Positions 53,077 through 64,000 of a stretch of 64,000 bases of DNA are shown in pieces. Source of the stretch: Madurella fahalii (taxonomy: Eukaryota > Ascomycota > Sordariomycetes > Sordariales); assembly GCA_029876055.1 (NCBI GenBank), contig CM056874.1:496001-560000 (forward strand). The letters run 5' to 3'. Position 1 is the stretch's first letter. Each line of letters opens with the position of its first letter. A model generated the notes under the pieces. That model did not search any database, was not told where the DNA came from, and saw only the letters and a program-made list of their open reading frames with translations. Both the position numbers and the translations under genes were made by a program.

Positions 53077-54250
53077 CTATGTGAACACAGCATTCTCGCA
53101 CGCCTCCTCGCCACCACACTTCTCATACAAACTCAACCACGCGTCGCCTCCGCAGAACTGGCCCTGGTCGCCCGTACACCTGTAGTTGCAGGTCGCCAGG
53201 CTCGCCAGCGTCGTGGCGGGCTGGCGCGTGGGTGCGTACGAGTCACCGCACCAGCACTCGCGCGACCACTCGGTACCTGCGTACGCGAACCCTTGGCCGT
53301 CGCAGAAGGCCATGCACGCCTCGTTGGTCATGGTGTCGGACCCGGTCATGGCGCCCGAGAGGGTGCGGAAGGGCCCGTCGTTGGCCCACCGCTCCTCGGG
53401 CGCGCACCCGACGAACCGCCATCCGAGCGAGGTCATGTCGGCGAAGGGGGCGGTGGGGTCGCCCGTCGGAGTCGACGTGGCTGTTGACGTGGTCGAGATC
53501 GTGCTCGTCACGAACGTCGTGGTGCTGCTGACCGGGGGAGGGATGCCGTCGGTGAGGATCACCACTAGCGTCACCTTGATGCACTCCCGGTCGGGGTCGG
53601 TTACTAGCGGCGGGGGGTTAGTTTATAAATCCGGATGGGAAATGTGTCCCGGGGGAGGAGTTGTGGAGCGGACATACGGTCATTACCCGGCGGGTAGTAC
53701 CGGAATTCGTGGGACCCGTCAAACGCGTGGCGCACGCAGATCCAGCCGCCCGCCGGCTCGTTCTGCCACTCGATGAACTGCAACTCGATCTGGAGCTCGT
53801 CCGTGTCGGGGTTGCAGGCGTACGTGGGCTGGAAGATGGCCCTCGGGTCGCCGCGGCCCGTCATGAACAGCTTGGTGGTGTGGTCAATCTCGGAGAACTG
53901 CGGTTCATGTCAGCTGCCGAGGCTTGTACAAAAGGTGTCTGAGCAGAGAGTTGCCGTACCTCGCCGCCAATGACGGCGCGCACGCCGTTAGGAACGTGGT
54001 TGATGACACCATCGACCAGGGTCAGGTCGTACGTGGGCACGCCGACGGGGCCGATGAACAGATGCCGGTCGCCGCCGCCGGCCTCTAACAAGTTCATGTA
54101 CTTGTTATGCACCTCGGGCCGGGACGCATTCTGGACCTGGGCGCGGAAGGGGTAGGTGATGGTGTTGGGGAGGGGTTCCGTCGGGATGGTGCAGGCCGAG
54201 GACACAGCGGCCCCGGCAATCAGGGCCGAGAGGGCTTTGCGGTTAACCAT
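53077..54250 (-). CDS. secreted WSC-domain protein
   Basis: Exons 54250-53960, 53897-53687 and 53603-53077 give 342 aa; introns are 62 and 83 nt. Residues 1-20 form a signal peptide (MVNRKALSALIAGAAVSSAC). The N-terminal half (EPLPNTITYPFRAQVQN, IFQPTYACNPDTDELQIELQ, GWICVRHAFDGSHEFRYYP) resembles fungal proteins of unknown function with a beta-rich fold. A Thr/Ser linker (SSTTTFVTSTISTTSTATS) leads to a C-terminal WSC domain with WRFVGCAPE, MTNEACMAFCDGQGFAYAGT, ECWCGDSY and CTGDQGQFCGGDAWLSLY. WSC domains are cysteine-rich modules that bind glycans or sense the cell wall. No transmembrane helix follows, so the protein should be released. The first half's role is unknown. Confidence 0.87.
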
Positions 54251-55774
54251 GTCAGCGGTGGACGGGTCTGATGCTGTCTGGGACCAAAGTCAACAGGAGC
54301 CGAGAGTCTGAATCCGAGGCCTTTTTATGCGCGCCTGGTCCTCGCGGATTTCTTGGAGCGCAACAGGATAAGAATGCAGCCCATCAATAATCATTTCCAC
54401 TGCTGTCAGCTCTGCGACGCGTCTAGACTCTTTATTGACCGTTCCAGCAGGCAGAGGAGCCAGCGCTGCATGTGCATTCCCCGCCACTGATTCGCATTTC
54501 AGGGGCCTAGGGTCCTACCATCGCTAACGGCTTTGGGAAATGAAGTCAGCCTGGCAGTGCCGATGTCACGTCATGGGCCACTCAGGGTCCTGCCCCAACG
54601 GGAGCAAGGCCAATAAAGTCTCTGCGGGGCCGCAGAGCTGGGTTCCCAAGAGCTCAAGGCGCAGCGCTTGGCACCTGCTCGTTTTGATAGGAAAGCCGCT
54701 GCAAAGCGGCAGGGTAGCTCTGCAGGGAGTTTTGGTAGGCTCTGCGAGGAAGCTTTGCGTTCTGTGGACACAAGCAGCCGCAAGTCTTGGCCTCTCGTAT
54801 CGGGCACGACAGGTAATAGAAATCAGCTGTGGCGTGGCAATCGATGCGCGGCAAAGCTGCACAGGGCACCATTTGCGCGCTTCACCCCCCCTTTTTTTGC
54901 GTTCATTTCCGCATCAACAGCGAAGGGAACATGTCAGCCAATGCACAACGCGACAGCGCTCCGAGGTGACACACGCTGCCAGCCGAGTTCCGCCACCCGA
55001 CTACGTGCAGCGTTCCTGGGTGCCCCGTGCCTGGCGCCCAAGCCATCCCGTAGTATTGGGTTCCATTGGTTCCATCGGTGATCGACTACAGGACTTGGCA
55101 TGAACCCAGCTTCTGCAGCCAAGCGAGACTATGGAATCCTGCGCATCCAGCCTTGCGTTCGGCTCGTGCGAGCTGGGTTTGTGTTTGTCCCGTGCTGGCA
55201 TGTCCAAACTCAAGCCAAAGACGGTGTCCCAACCTCCGCGGCAGTCCCGTTAAGGTTCATCGATCTCGGCAGACTAGCCGGAATGAAGTCGGAGGGCGAG
55301 ATTGTGGCACACGTGCGACTCGACGAAAATAAGACTCAATAAAGCAGTCCCTTATTGTTTTTGTCTTCGAGCGTCGTCCGAACCCTCCCAAATGTGACAT
55401 ATGACGCATAACCTTAAGCCTACCCACTCTGGGTGTTTCGGTTCTCGGGCCTGCCCAGGCTGCTCCAAGTGTCCTAGACTCTGGGCGGCACTCATCACTT
55501 TGTACGATCAACAGGTTGCTGATACAGCGCCTAGAGGCGTAGAGCCCGAGCCTCCGTCAGATCAACATCCACAGGCATCTTGCCTGGATTGTAAGGCTGT
55601 CATGGCCGGGTAGATAGGTAGGGCTAGCACAGGGTAAATCAAAGCCGCAAAAATGAACGGCATCACAGTGCCATTCTAATTAACATCATAATTTAGATCT
55701 TCGAATTGACAAGCAACGTAAAGTTCGTTGTAGGAGGGCATTATGGCATATCAGCTAAGATAATTAAGCATCGT

Positions 55775-55895
55775 CAAAATCGAAAACGAAAAGAAAAAGG
55801 AAAAAAGAAAACGAAAGGAGAAAAAAGAAAGAGAGGAAAGAAAGAAGAAAAAAAAAAAAAAGGGGGGGAGAGGGGGGGGGGGGGGGGGGAGAGAA
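55775..55895. repeat. polypurine tract with long G runs
   Basis: Runs of GAAAAAGAAA-type sequence followed by A13 and G7, G18-like runs (about 55848-55892). It produces a spurious lysine-rich reading frame. Confidence 0.9.
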
Positions 55896-56145
55896 AACAA
55901 AAATGTAACGGGCATAATGCCCGCTCTATCTACCCTTGCGGACGGAGGAATGAAGGGTCGCTACGCGTGCCAGCGCGATGTTGGCCTCGCCGTCCGCAGG
56001 CTGGTTGCGGTGACGGCAGCGGCAGCGGCAACGGCAACCGCAACGGTGACGGCAGGAGTGGGAGCATGTGCACCATCACCTGGTACCACAATGTGACGCA
56101 ACCACCCGCGTGTTGTCATCATAGACATCCTCTTGCCGTTTCCCC

Positions 56146-56347
56146 TTACTCGATACGGTCAACTGAGTGTAGTCTCCTCGCACCACAACAGGAGTTGCAC
56201 AAGGCGATCACGATGGTCACGATCAACGACAAGATGCCCACCGCAACTACAACCCACCCGGAAAATCAGCGCGCTCCATGCAGCATTGTCCGAGATTTCC
56301 GGGTCGAGGTTATCAACCACGACTGTCGTGGTCCGCGACAGCTGCAT
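56146..56347 (-). pseudogene. small single-span membrane protein fragment
   Basis: From ATG at 56347 the frame reads MQLSRTTTVVVDNLDPEISD, then NAAWSALIFRV. If one G of a GTGGG run near 56264 is ignored, it continues as a good transmembrane helix (VVVAVGILSLIVTIVIAL) with a cysteine-rich end and stop (TAA at 56148-56146). As the sequence stands, the helix is out of frame. It is either a pseudogene, a sequencing slip, or chance. It lies 390 bp from the PKS 3' end. Confidence 0.25.
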
Positions 56348-56739
56348 TGGTGGCCACGTGCGCTGCTATGTATTGAAGACAGATGTAGGTATTAAGTTGC
56401 TGGGCACGGGTTCATGGAGTCTACGTGATGTTGGTCAGATTTTAACGTCAGCTGAAATTTTTTTCCTAAAAAAGAAAGTTATTTTCCGACCAAACACCCG
56501 CATTGGAAGCCTAATGATACATTGACGATCATCGACACCAATCCGGCCGCCGCATGCAAGAATATTGATGACTAGGGGGGTAGGTGACATCCTCGGACGG
56601 ATATCGAGTATGCGAGAAGGGGCTCAGGTGCTGTAAGGGGGGGCCGGCCTGCCGATGACACATACGCTTATACTCAATACCCAGAAAAACATCAAAGCAC
56701 ATAATCATCAGGTATCTAACATGCGCGCCAGGTGGTGCT

Positions 56740-59700
56740 CTACTTGAAAGCACTCCTGGCGGTAACCAGATCCGCAATCTTCGAGATTGGCACTCCGCCC
56801 ATGATGTCAAAGACCGCGACGGTGGCGCCGAACTCCTTTCCGAACCAATTGCGCAGCTCGACGGCCATGAGCGAGTCCACTCCGTAGGTCGAGAGCGGCT
56901 TGCTCGGCTCGACATCCTCGGGCGAAATGGACATGGCACGTGCAAGCTTGTTGGCCAAGGCCCGCCGCACGATCTGCGTGCGCTCGCGCGAGTCGGGCGG
57001 TGTCTGGCGGAAGAGTGCGCCGTCATCGACCGCCCGCGCTACCTGGGCGCCAGCACCTGAAGAAGTCGTTTCGGCTCTGGCGGCGGGATCGTATGAAAAC
57101 GGGGCGAACAAGGGGCGTTCCAGCAGCCCGGGGACTGTCCGCCCCTGGGCGAGTAGGTCTGCAGGTGTCCGCAGCCCAAACAGAACCTGCCCTGGCTGGC
57201 TGTGGGCAGGCGTCTGAAGCGGGTTGCTCGGGTCGAGGCTCAGCCTCAGCAGCCCGAGAAGTTCGCTGTCGTGAATGGGCTGCATATCGTCGGCTTTCTG
57301 GCGCTGGCGCTGGTATGCCCCGGTCTCGGCGATGATCCCAATGTTCTTCATCCAACCTATATCCAGCGACAGGGCCTGTTGGCCACGTGCTAGGCGGTGC
57401 CTGGCCAGCGCGTCCTGGAACGAGCAACCTCCGGCATAATTGGCGCTGGCCATTTGCCCTACTACGCCAGCGAGGGAGGCGAGGAGGACAAAGAAGTCGA
57501 GGTTCTGTGGGAGCAGACGGTGCAGGTTGTACGAGCTTTGCACCTTGGAGCGTATGGCTAGGTCCCACTGGGCAAAGGTCATGCTGTCCTGGAAGATGGC
57601 GTCCTGAAGGACCATGGCGGCGTTGATGCAGCCCCTGATGGGTGGCATACCGCTGCGTGTGCACTCCTCTAACATGCTAGCAAGGTTCGATTCGGAGGAT
57701 ACGTCGCACTGCTGCGCCACGACATTGACATTACGCCTTCTCAGTTCCGCTACTAGCTCCCTGGCGGCGTCGGATGTGGCTCCCGATCTGGACGCGATGA
57801 TGATGTGCTTGGCTCCGCGATCGGCCATCCATCGGACGATCTCCCGGCCCAGGCCGCCAGTTCCTCCGGCAATTAAGTACGATGCGTTCTCTCTAAATGT
57901 CCAGTGTCGCTCCTCTTGATCAAGATACTGTTGGAGAAGAGAGAAAGTTGGTTAGTAACGAAAGACACCTTCGGAGGGCGTTCTTTCTACATGATAGGAT
58001 GTATATACGGAAGACTCACCGAAACCGTGTCCTCGTCCCTCGGGCGGATGACAACACAATCAGCCGTCATCTTGTCGTTTTGAATCTGCTTGAAAGCTTC
58101 GTTGACGTGCGACACGTCAAATATGGTCGGCGGCTGAGACGGCTGAATGCTGCCCTCGCCCAGGAGATGCATTATCCTCATGGCTAGCCCGCTGGCGGTC
58201 TCACGATTGAAGTCCCTTGCGTGGATGGCCGAGAAGGTGATGTTCTTGGCAAATACGGACATGGGGAGCACTACACCTGCTGCGACATTGGCGCGGCCGA
58301 CTTCGATAAGGCGCCCGCCCCGAGCCAAACACTCGCATGAAGCTAGCAGTGCGTCGTCACCGACGAGCGTGTTGAAGATGATATCCACGCCTGCTCCCTG
58401 AGTGGCAGATCGCATGCCATGGACGAATGCCGCCGGGCGGCTCGGGAAGATGTTCTCGGCTGGGATACCCAGGGTGCTGACCAGAAGCTGCTTCTCGTCT
58501 GGCGACGACGTGGTAGCAAAAATGCGGCCGGCACCGAGCATCCTCGCGATGCGAACAGCAATCTGGGCCATGTGGCCGGCTGCATGGTGGATCAGAACGC
58601 TCATTCCCTGCCGCAGCCGTGCGACATCGACGAGGGCATGGTATGCAGTGATGCCGGGGACCAGGGATGCTGCGCCGGCCTCGAACGAGAGCTTGTCGGC
58701 GGGGGGCATCTTGGTGACAGCTGTCTGATGTGCGCGCGGGTATTTGCGCATGCAGCCTGGTGGGAGCATCATGCAGACGCGGTCGCCTGGCCGGAGGGAC
58801 TCGTCACAATTACGGCCCACTCGCGTGATGACACCGGCGCAGCCACTGCTAGGTCCCGGCGACGGCTCGTCTGCCTCACGGTAGCCGTCCACCGCCCGGC
58901 CCAGGGCTGCGTGGACATCATCTTGGCTCAGACTCCACGCTTTGGCTTCTATTTCGACCTCGTCGAGGCCGATGTCAGTGTGCAAGTCGTATGTGACATC
59001 CCGGACGAACTGCAGGGACTCAGGCCTGAGAGCGCCGTCACGGGTGGCTACCGAGAGCTGTAGTGCCGGAGCGTCTGCCCATACAGCCTGCCGTAGCTGC
59101 GGCTGTAGGAGGGACCGCAGGGCCTCATTTCCGGCCACATTCTCGACGGCCCTGCCAGTCATCAGGACACCGCCGCGCACAACGTATTCGACTTCCTTGG
59201 ATATCATTCTTAACGATGAGGGATCAAATGCAGTCCGGAAAACCTTCGCAATGAATGCTGCACACTCCATGACATCGCTCTGCTCTTCGATGGCCACATT
59301 CACCAAGCGGCTGTCCGCTTGTCCCTGCTCCGCCCGGATGGACCGCAGGAAGCCCTGTGCGACGCCGTAGTGGGCCGCCTGCGAATCATCACTTGCGCTC
59401 GGCGCTGTCGCCCACATGAGTCTCGGTGCGTGCTTGATCAGTAGCTGTAGGCACTTGTAGCTCCGCTCCGAGAGACCGGAGAGCAGAGGCTTATTGTGGA
59501 CTTCGACGAGACAAATAACAGCGTCGTCTTTGGCTAGACTGGCTAGCGCACCGGTGAGCTTATCGGCAGAGAAGGGGCAGACAAGCGGCGTCTGCCAGTC
59601 AGGGCCGAGAAGACTGCCCATAAGGCCCGCTAGTTGTGCTTGCTTGTCCGACGGTGTTTCATCGACAACGAGAACAACGCGGCGGCCGGCCTGAGGTGCT

Positions 59701-62700
59701 AGCGGACGTTGGATTTGGCGCGTTTCCTGTGCCGTGGACACAATGACGCTCATGATGTGACAATCTTCGCTCTTGTAGTCTCGAAGCAGGACGTCGTTTC
59801 CGGAGAAGCCGTTGGACCGGAGCAGTTGATCCCACCTGGCCTCAGTAATGGCTGCGGAGTGCGGTCGCCATTCTTCACGGGCAACCCACCAGCCCGGGAC
59901 GAGGCCAGCCATGAAGTTAGTGGCCACATCGGCGGGGTTGATGACCTCCACCAGCACAAGGCGGCCTCCCGGCTTCAGAGCAGTGCGCACGTTGCGGAGG
60001 GTCGCCTCCAGGTACGGCGTTGCGTGCAACACACTCGCCGCGATGACCATGTCGTACGAGCCCGCCTCGAAGCCTTGGCTGTCGAGGGACCGGTCCAGGT
60101 CTAGGGCCTTGAACGTCATGCGGCCTTGTTTGTGCAGATGTGGCCAGCGGTTACTTGCTCGCTCAAAGAAGACAGGTGAGATGTCCGTGTATGTGTACTC
60201 TGCAAAGCTGGGCGCCCCCGTTCGTGCTTCGCGCAACTGCAGCGCGCTCAATACATGGCCGGTCATGCCGCCCGTGCCGGCCCCGACTTCAAGGATACGC
60301 ATGGCCGGGTTCTCGTGGGATGCAAGGTCGAGAAACGTGGCAAGCCGGCCGTCGGCACAAAGGTTCTCGAACAAGTCGGCATAGAAGATGTTGGCCAGGT
60401 CAGACTCAAAGACGACCTGCAGCGGGTCTACGTCTCCTACTAGGATGCTCCCTAGTTGTCGTGCACAGGCCGTGTACAGTTTCCACGCCGGAAGCACCTC
60501 CTCCACCTGGAGCAAGCGTGCCTCGAGGTCGGCATCACTGATGGCCTCCCCTTCTTGCCGCCGCACTGAGGGCAGCTTGGCAACATGGTGCTCCATCCAG
60601 TCGACGTGTCGTTGTAAGTGGTTCCCCGGTATTCTTGAGCGGTCCACGTGTTTTAGGGTCCGCACAGCAACCAAGTCAAGAGCCGCGCACAGATTGGCGT
60701 GGTTGTCCACGACGGTAGTCTCGTCGCGCGCGAAAATATCGGCGCGACACACGCGTGCCAGCTGCTGCGGCTCGAGTAGGCTCAGCTGCGGCTTCCACTC
60801 TATGCCGTACAGGAGCTTCTTCCCCTTCTTGCCCTGCTTCGTTGCGTCTGCGTCTGCGCTCTTGGACACGGCCGCCGTCACGGCTTTCTTGATGGTGCAG
60901 AGGACGGTCCCGTCAGCCGCCAGGGCGTTGAGAGTACCATCTTCACCATCGTAGTCAGGTTTGTCGATACCGCCTCTGCTACTGGTGGCACGATTCGAAG
61001 TGGCTAGCCATCTCACGGAGCCATTGCTGGGGTGCTGCCAGCCTGCGGCAGAAAACCACGCCTTTTCCAGACGCACCGGGACGTTGGCGGCGGGCTGCTG
61101 GCCAGCACTGACGCGCAGAACATGGAAGGCCGTGTCGAGCAGCGCCGGGTGCACCAGGCTGTCACTCCGATACCTTTGTTTAGACATGTCAATCTGCGCC
61201 ACGGCCGTCCTACTGCCGTCCCACCGAATATCATGGAGCAGCTGGAACCAGTCTCCGTACTGGAGCCCGTGGTCGGCGGCGTCGCGGTAGAAGACCTGTG
61301 AGTCGACCGGGAGCCTGCACAGTCTCTCCGCTTGCTTGTGAAGGCCACGCACTGCTTCATCTGCGACCTGTCTGTGCTCGGCCTCGTCCTTGTACTCGAC
61401 CGTAACTCTGGCACGGAAACACTCGGACCATACGCCGCTGTGCGAATACGAGAAGATGGCGGCGTCAAAACTGGTCGATTCTTCCTTACCGTTGTACCCC
61501 TTCTTCTTCACTGGCTGAATGTGCACTTGCGTCTCCGTTCTGTCCTCCCACGCTTCCGGCACGATAATCGGGTTGAGGAAGTCAGCGTGCTCGAGCTGGT
61601 AACCGATGACGGTGCGGTCGGCGCGCGTTGTCTGTTGTTGCACAGCTTCAATGGCCATGACGAGCATGCCGGCGGCTGGGTAAAGCACGGTATCGCTGAT
61701 CTGTATCCGGCAAGAGATGGGCGAGTCAGCCAGCGCACATAGAAACACCTAAGTACTTCAAGTAAACGTACCTTGTGGTGTCCGAGCCACGGCATGGATT
61801 CGACGCTCAGGAAATTCCTCCATCTCGGCGCCAATGGGTTCCAGTCTGACACGCGTACTCCGAGTGCCTCGCCCTGAACTGCTCCACGTAGTCTGAAGTC
61901 CCGGCTAAGGCGCGACTCGGCCCAGTAACGATGAGAATGGTCAAAAGGATACACGGGGCAGTCAACGAGCAGCTGAGGAATAGCTTCAGTGCTCGCGTGG
62001 TTGATTGCCGAGACAGACACGGCGTGCCCGAGTGAGAAGAGCTGACCCATGAGCTCTAGCATGGTCTCTGTAGCCGGCCGCGACCTATGCAACACGGTGG
62101 CGTACCGGACCTGTTGCTCCGTGCCTATCGTGTCCTGTACAGGGCGGCGCAGCGCCGGGTGTGGGCCGACCTCGACAAAGTCTGTGATGATCGACTTGTG
62201 CCCGAGGACACGGACTGCATCGGCAAAGCGGACAGGCGACACCATGTTACTGACCCAGTACTCTGGCTTAGTCAACTCGGCCGGCCGGACCACCTTGCCA
62301 GTCACGGACGAGACCATGGGGATCGGTAGAGCAGTCCTCAAGGCCGCACCCCTGTCAAGGCGTCCCATCAGCGACAGGTACTCGTCCGAGATAGCAAGCA
62401 TTGAGGGCGAGTGGTAGGCGACTCCGGTCTTGAGCTTTTGTGCAAAAATACCGTCCCTGTCAGCCTGCGTCTTGATGGCGTCGATTGCTGCTTCGGGGCC
62501 GGACAGGGTGCAGTTGAGGGGGCTATTGACGCAGGCGACGCATACTGACGCGCTGGCACCTGCCACGTCAATTCTGGAGAGATAATCTGGAACCTGCTCC
62601 TCTGTTACATTGACGGATATCATGGCGCTCGGCGCAGAAGCGCTTGCGCGCCTGAGCTTTCCGGCTAGCAGCCCGCGGAAGAATGCCACTCTGCAAGCGG

Positions 62701-64000
62701 ATGCCAGAGACAGCGCACCGATGGCATAGCTATGTGAATTCGAAGAGGCGGTCAGCTCAATTCGGTCGCTGGCGGACTTGGGATGTCAGGGTAAAAAGAA
62801 AGGGGGGAATGTTGGGTTTGGGTTCAAGGGGTTTCTCAGGGGTCCACTCACGCCGCAGCAATTTCTCCAGAGGAGTGGCCGACGACTGCCTTGGGAATTA
62901 CACCGAAGCTTCTTAACAACTCAACCAGTGCGATCTGCACAGCTGTGGTCAGCGGTTGGCTGTATTCAGGCTTATTGATGTTCTCGGAACTCTGCAGCTC
63001 GTCTGTCAACATGAAGTACAAGGTTAGCCTGACGACTACGGTAACTCTCCGGCTATCCTTGGGCCTTCAGAAATATCGTGTAACTTACCGAACAATGACC
63101 ATTCGGCACCTAAGCTGCGGTATATGTTGTCAACCTGCCGCAGTGTTTCGTCAAAGACAGAATATTTGCCAAGATCCCAACCCATCTTAGCGTACTGTGC
63201 CCCTTGCCCAGTGAAGACGAATGCCAGATTAACTTCGGCCGAACTCCTAGTTGGTTTAGTTGATGGCAGGCTCTTGATCTCTGCTCCCTCCGTGATGACG
63301 GCAAAAGCCCTCCACAACATACGGCTTCGTCGTGCTGCCAAGGTGAAAGCCAGCCTGTCGAGCTGGGTAGAGTTACCGGCCACCCTGTCCTTGTAATAAG
63401 ACTCGTAGGCCTGGATCGTGCGCTTGAGAGCCCCTTCGTCGGCGGCACTCCAGACCAGAAGCTTCGGTAGCCTAGGTGGTTCCGATGACGGCATAACTGC
63501 TCCATTTACAGTGCTCGCCTGCCCATCTGCCAGAGGAGCCCGGGGATCGGAAACAGTACAATGATTCCCACGGAGGCCCCTCTCGCGCAGAAAATGCAAT
63601 GCATCGTCGAGGATCACATGCGAGTTGGAGCCTCCAAACCCGAACGAGTTCACTGACACCCGGCGCAGCCCAGCGCTTGGCCAGACTGTGTCCTTCGTCG
63701 GGAACTTCAAACCAAGTCGCGGTCAGCTCAATGAAACTCGTGCAAATTAGAGGGCGTGAAAAGACATACCGCGATATGGTATGAATCGATGTCGATGTCG
63801 GGATTGATCTTTTTGAGGAGGGCTTGCCCAGGAATAATGCCCTTTTCAAGAATTACTGCAGGATAAACGTCAGGCTACCATCGTCCGAGCATAGTTGAAA
63901 ATCGGCAGTTGTAGAGAGCAACCTACAGATGGCTTTGACTATGCTGGCCAGAGCACTGGCGCCTTCAAGATGTCCAAGGTTTGCTTTGACCGATCCGCTG
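56740..64000 (-). CDS. highly reducing polyketide synthase, 3' part (N-terminus beyond window)
   Basis: Exons (minus) 64000-63927 (partial), 63855-63770, 63704-63089, 63002-62852, 62729-61772, 61700-58020 and 57927-56740 join in phase, with introns of 71, 65, 86, 122, 71 and 92 nt. Domain order: KS C-terminus (SVKANLGHLEGAS with catalytic His, then SVNSFGFGGSNSHVIL), AT (FTGQGAQYAKMG, GHSSGE with active Ser near 62875), DH (HHKISDTVLYPAAGM; HPALLDTAFH), MT (ILEVGAGTGG at about 60268-60301), a linker/pseudo-KR, ER (about 58950-58050), KR (LIAGGTGGLG near 57860; NYAGGCSFQDALA), ACP (YGVDSLMAVEL near 56870). No thioesterase follows. It builds a reduced, C-methylated chain by iterative use. The ER nucleotide motif is GHMAQ where GGVGQ is usual, so enoyl reduction may be impaired. 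Product unknown. Confidence 0.93.

Larger units (their letters stand above)
54251..56739. other. 2.5-kb intergenic region before the PKS gene
   Basis: 54251-55700 contains only overlapping short frames, with none recognised. 55775-55895 is A/G-rich low-complexity ending in long G runs. 56040-56050 has a CGGCAACGGCAACCGC-type simple repeat. A small membrane-type frame (56146-56347, minus) is listed separately. The PKS 3' untranslated region is at the right end. Confidence 0.5.

Noticed and set aside
53186..53776. 196-codon plus-strand frame and companions
   Set aside because: Antisense shadows of the WSC-domain exon.
54540..55103. 187-codon plus-strand frame before the PKS
   Set aside because: Several overlapping frames of similar length on both strands, no domain, no protein-like pattern. 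Kept as intergenic.
55706..56395. 229-codon ORF beginning with a Lys/Gly-rich run
   Set aside because: Its first half is the polypurine tract and the rest lacks any recognisable feature.
58419..59063. 214-codon plus-strand frame
   Set aside because: Antisense to the PKS ER domain.
1..64000. CRISPR arrays, prophage, integron or bacterial operon signals
   Set aside because: None are seen; intron-bearing eukaryotic genes throughout make them implausible.

Overview
The window is nuclear DNA of a filamentous ascomycete, most likely a sordariomycete or close relative. The genes carry short spliceosomal introns (about 55-120 nt, GT..AG with CTAAC/CTGAC-like branch sites). The gene content is typically fungal: a highly reducing polyketide synthase, a cytochrome P450, a pectate lyase, a WSC-domain protein, a BSC6-like MFS carrier and F-box proteins. 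Decayed transposons show the C-to-T / G-to-A erosion expected of repeat-induced point mutation (RIP). No bacterial operons, CRISPR arrays or prophage are seen. Species cannot be named from the sequence alone. I deduced the exon structures by joining reading frames across GT..AG (once GC..AG) introns so that phase and family motifs are kept. They are predictions without transcript evidence.

Layout. (1) 1-7.6 kb: AT-rich graveyard of mobile elements. It holds a pogo/Fot-type transposase remnant, two solo LTRs of one family, two solo LTRs of a second family (all four with perfect 5-bp target duplications), a dispersed ~300-bp repeat split by one of these LTRs, and broken chromodomain, ankyrin and TPR genes. 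(2) 7.9-9.5 kb: CorA-like membrane protein. (3) 9.8-11.6 kb: RIP-like pseudogene, a third solo LTR inside a pogo transposase remnant, and a pogo C-terminus. (4) 12.3-14.1 kb: cytochrome P450. (5) 15-25.3 kb: gene-poor stretch with ankyrin and SDR pseudogenes, an alpha/beta hydrolase, a small cysteine-rich secreted protein with a GC-AG intron, and a zinc-type alcohol dehydrogenase. (6) 26-54.3 kb: gene-dense euchromatin with F-box protein, MFS carrier, HAD phosphatase, EIF1AD, ALG3, D-amino-acid oxidase, carboxylesterase, CAX-type Ca2+/H+ exchanger, pectate lyase PL3, APH-fold kinase, second F-box protein, coiled-coil protein, tRNA-Pro, mitochondrial thioredoxin, ubiquitin-like protein and WSC protein. 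(7) 56.7-64 kb: 3' part of a highly reducing PKS gene (KS C-terminus, AT, DH, MT, ER, KR, ACP) that runs off the right edge.

How they fit. The middle block is mostly unlinked housekeeping: translation (EIF1AD, tRNA), N-glycosylation (ALG3), redox (thioredoxin), peroxisomal amino-acid oxidation (DAAO), ion homeostasis. Secreted plant-polymer and wall-related proteins (PL3, carboxylesterase, WSC, cysteine-rich peptide) suggest a plant-associated lifestyle. The PKS is the edge of a likely secondary-metabolite cluster whose remaining genes lie beyond 64 kb; its ER domain has a degenerate nucleotide-binding motif. No wholly new system is evident. The most unusual items are the nested solo-LTR record, the accessory N-terminal module on the pectate lyase, the GC-AG intron in the small secreted protein, the degenerate ER domain and a cluster of hairpins downstream of a coiled-coil gene.
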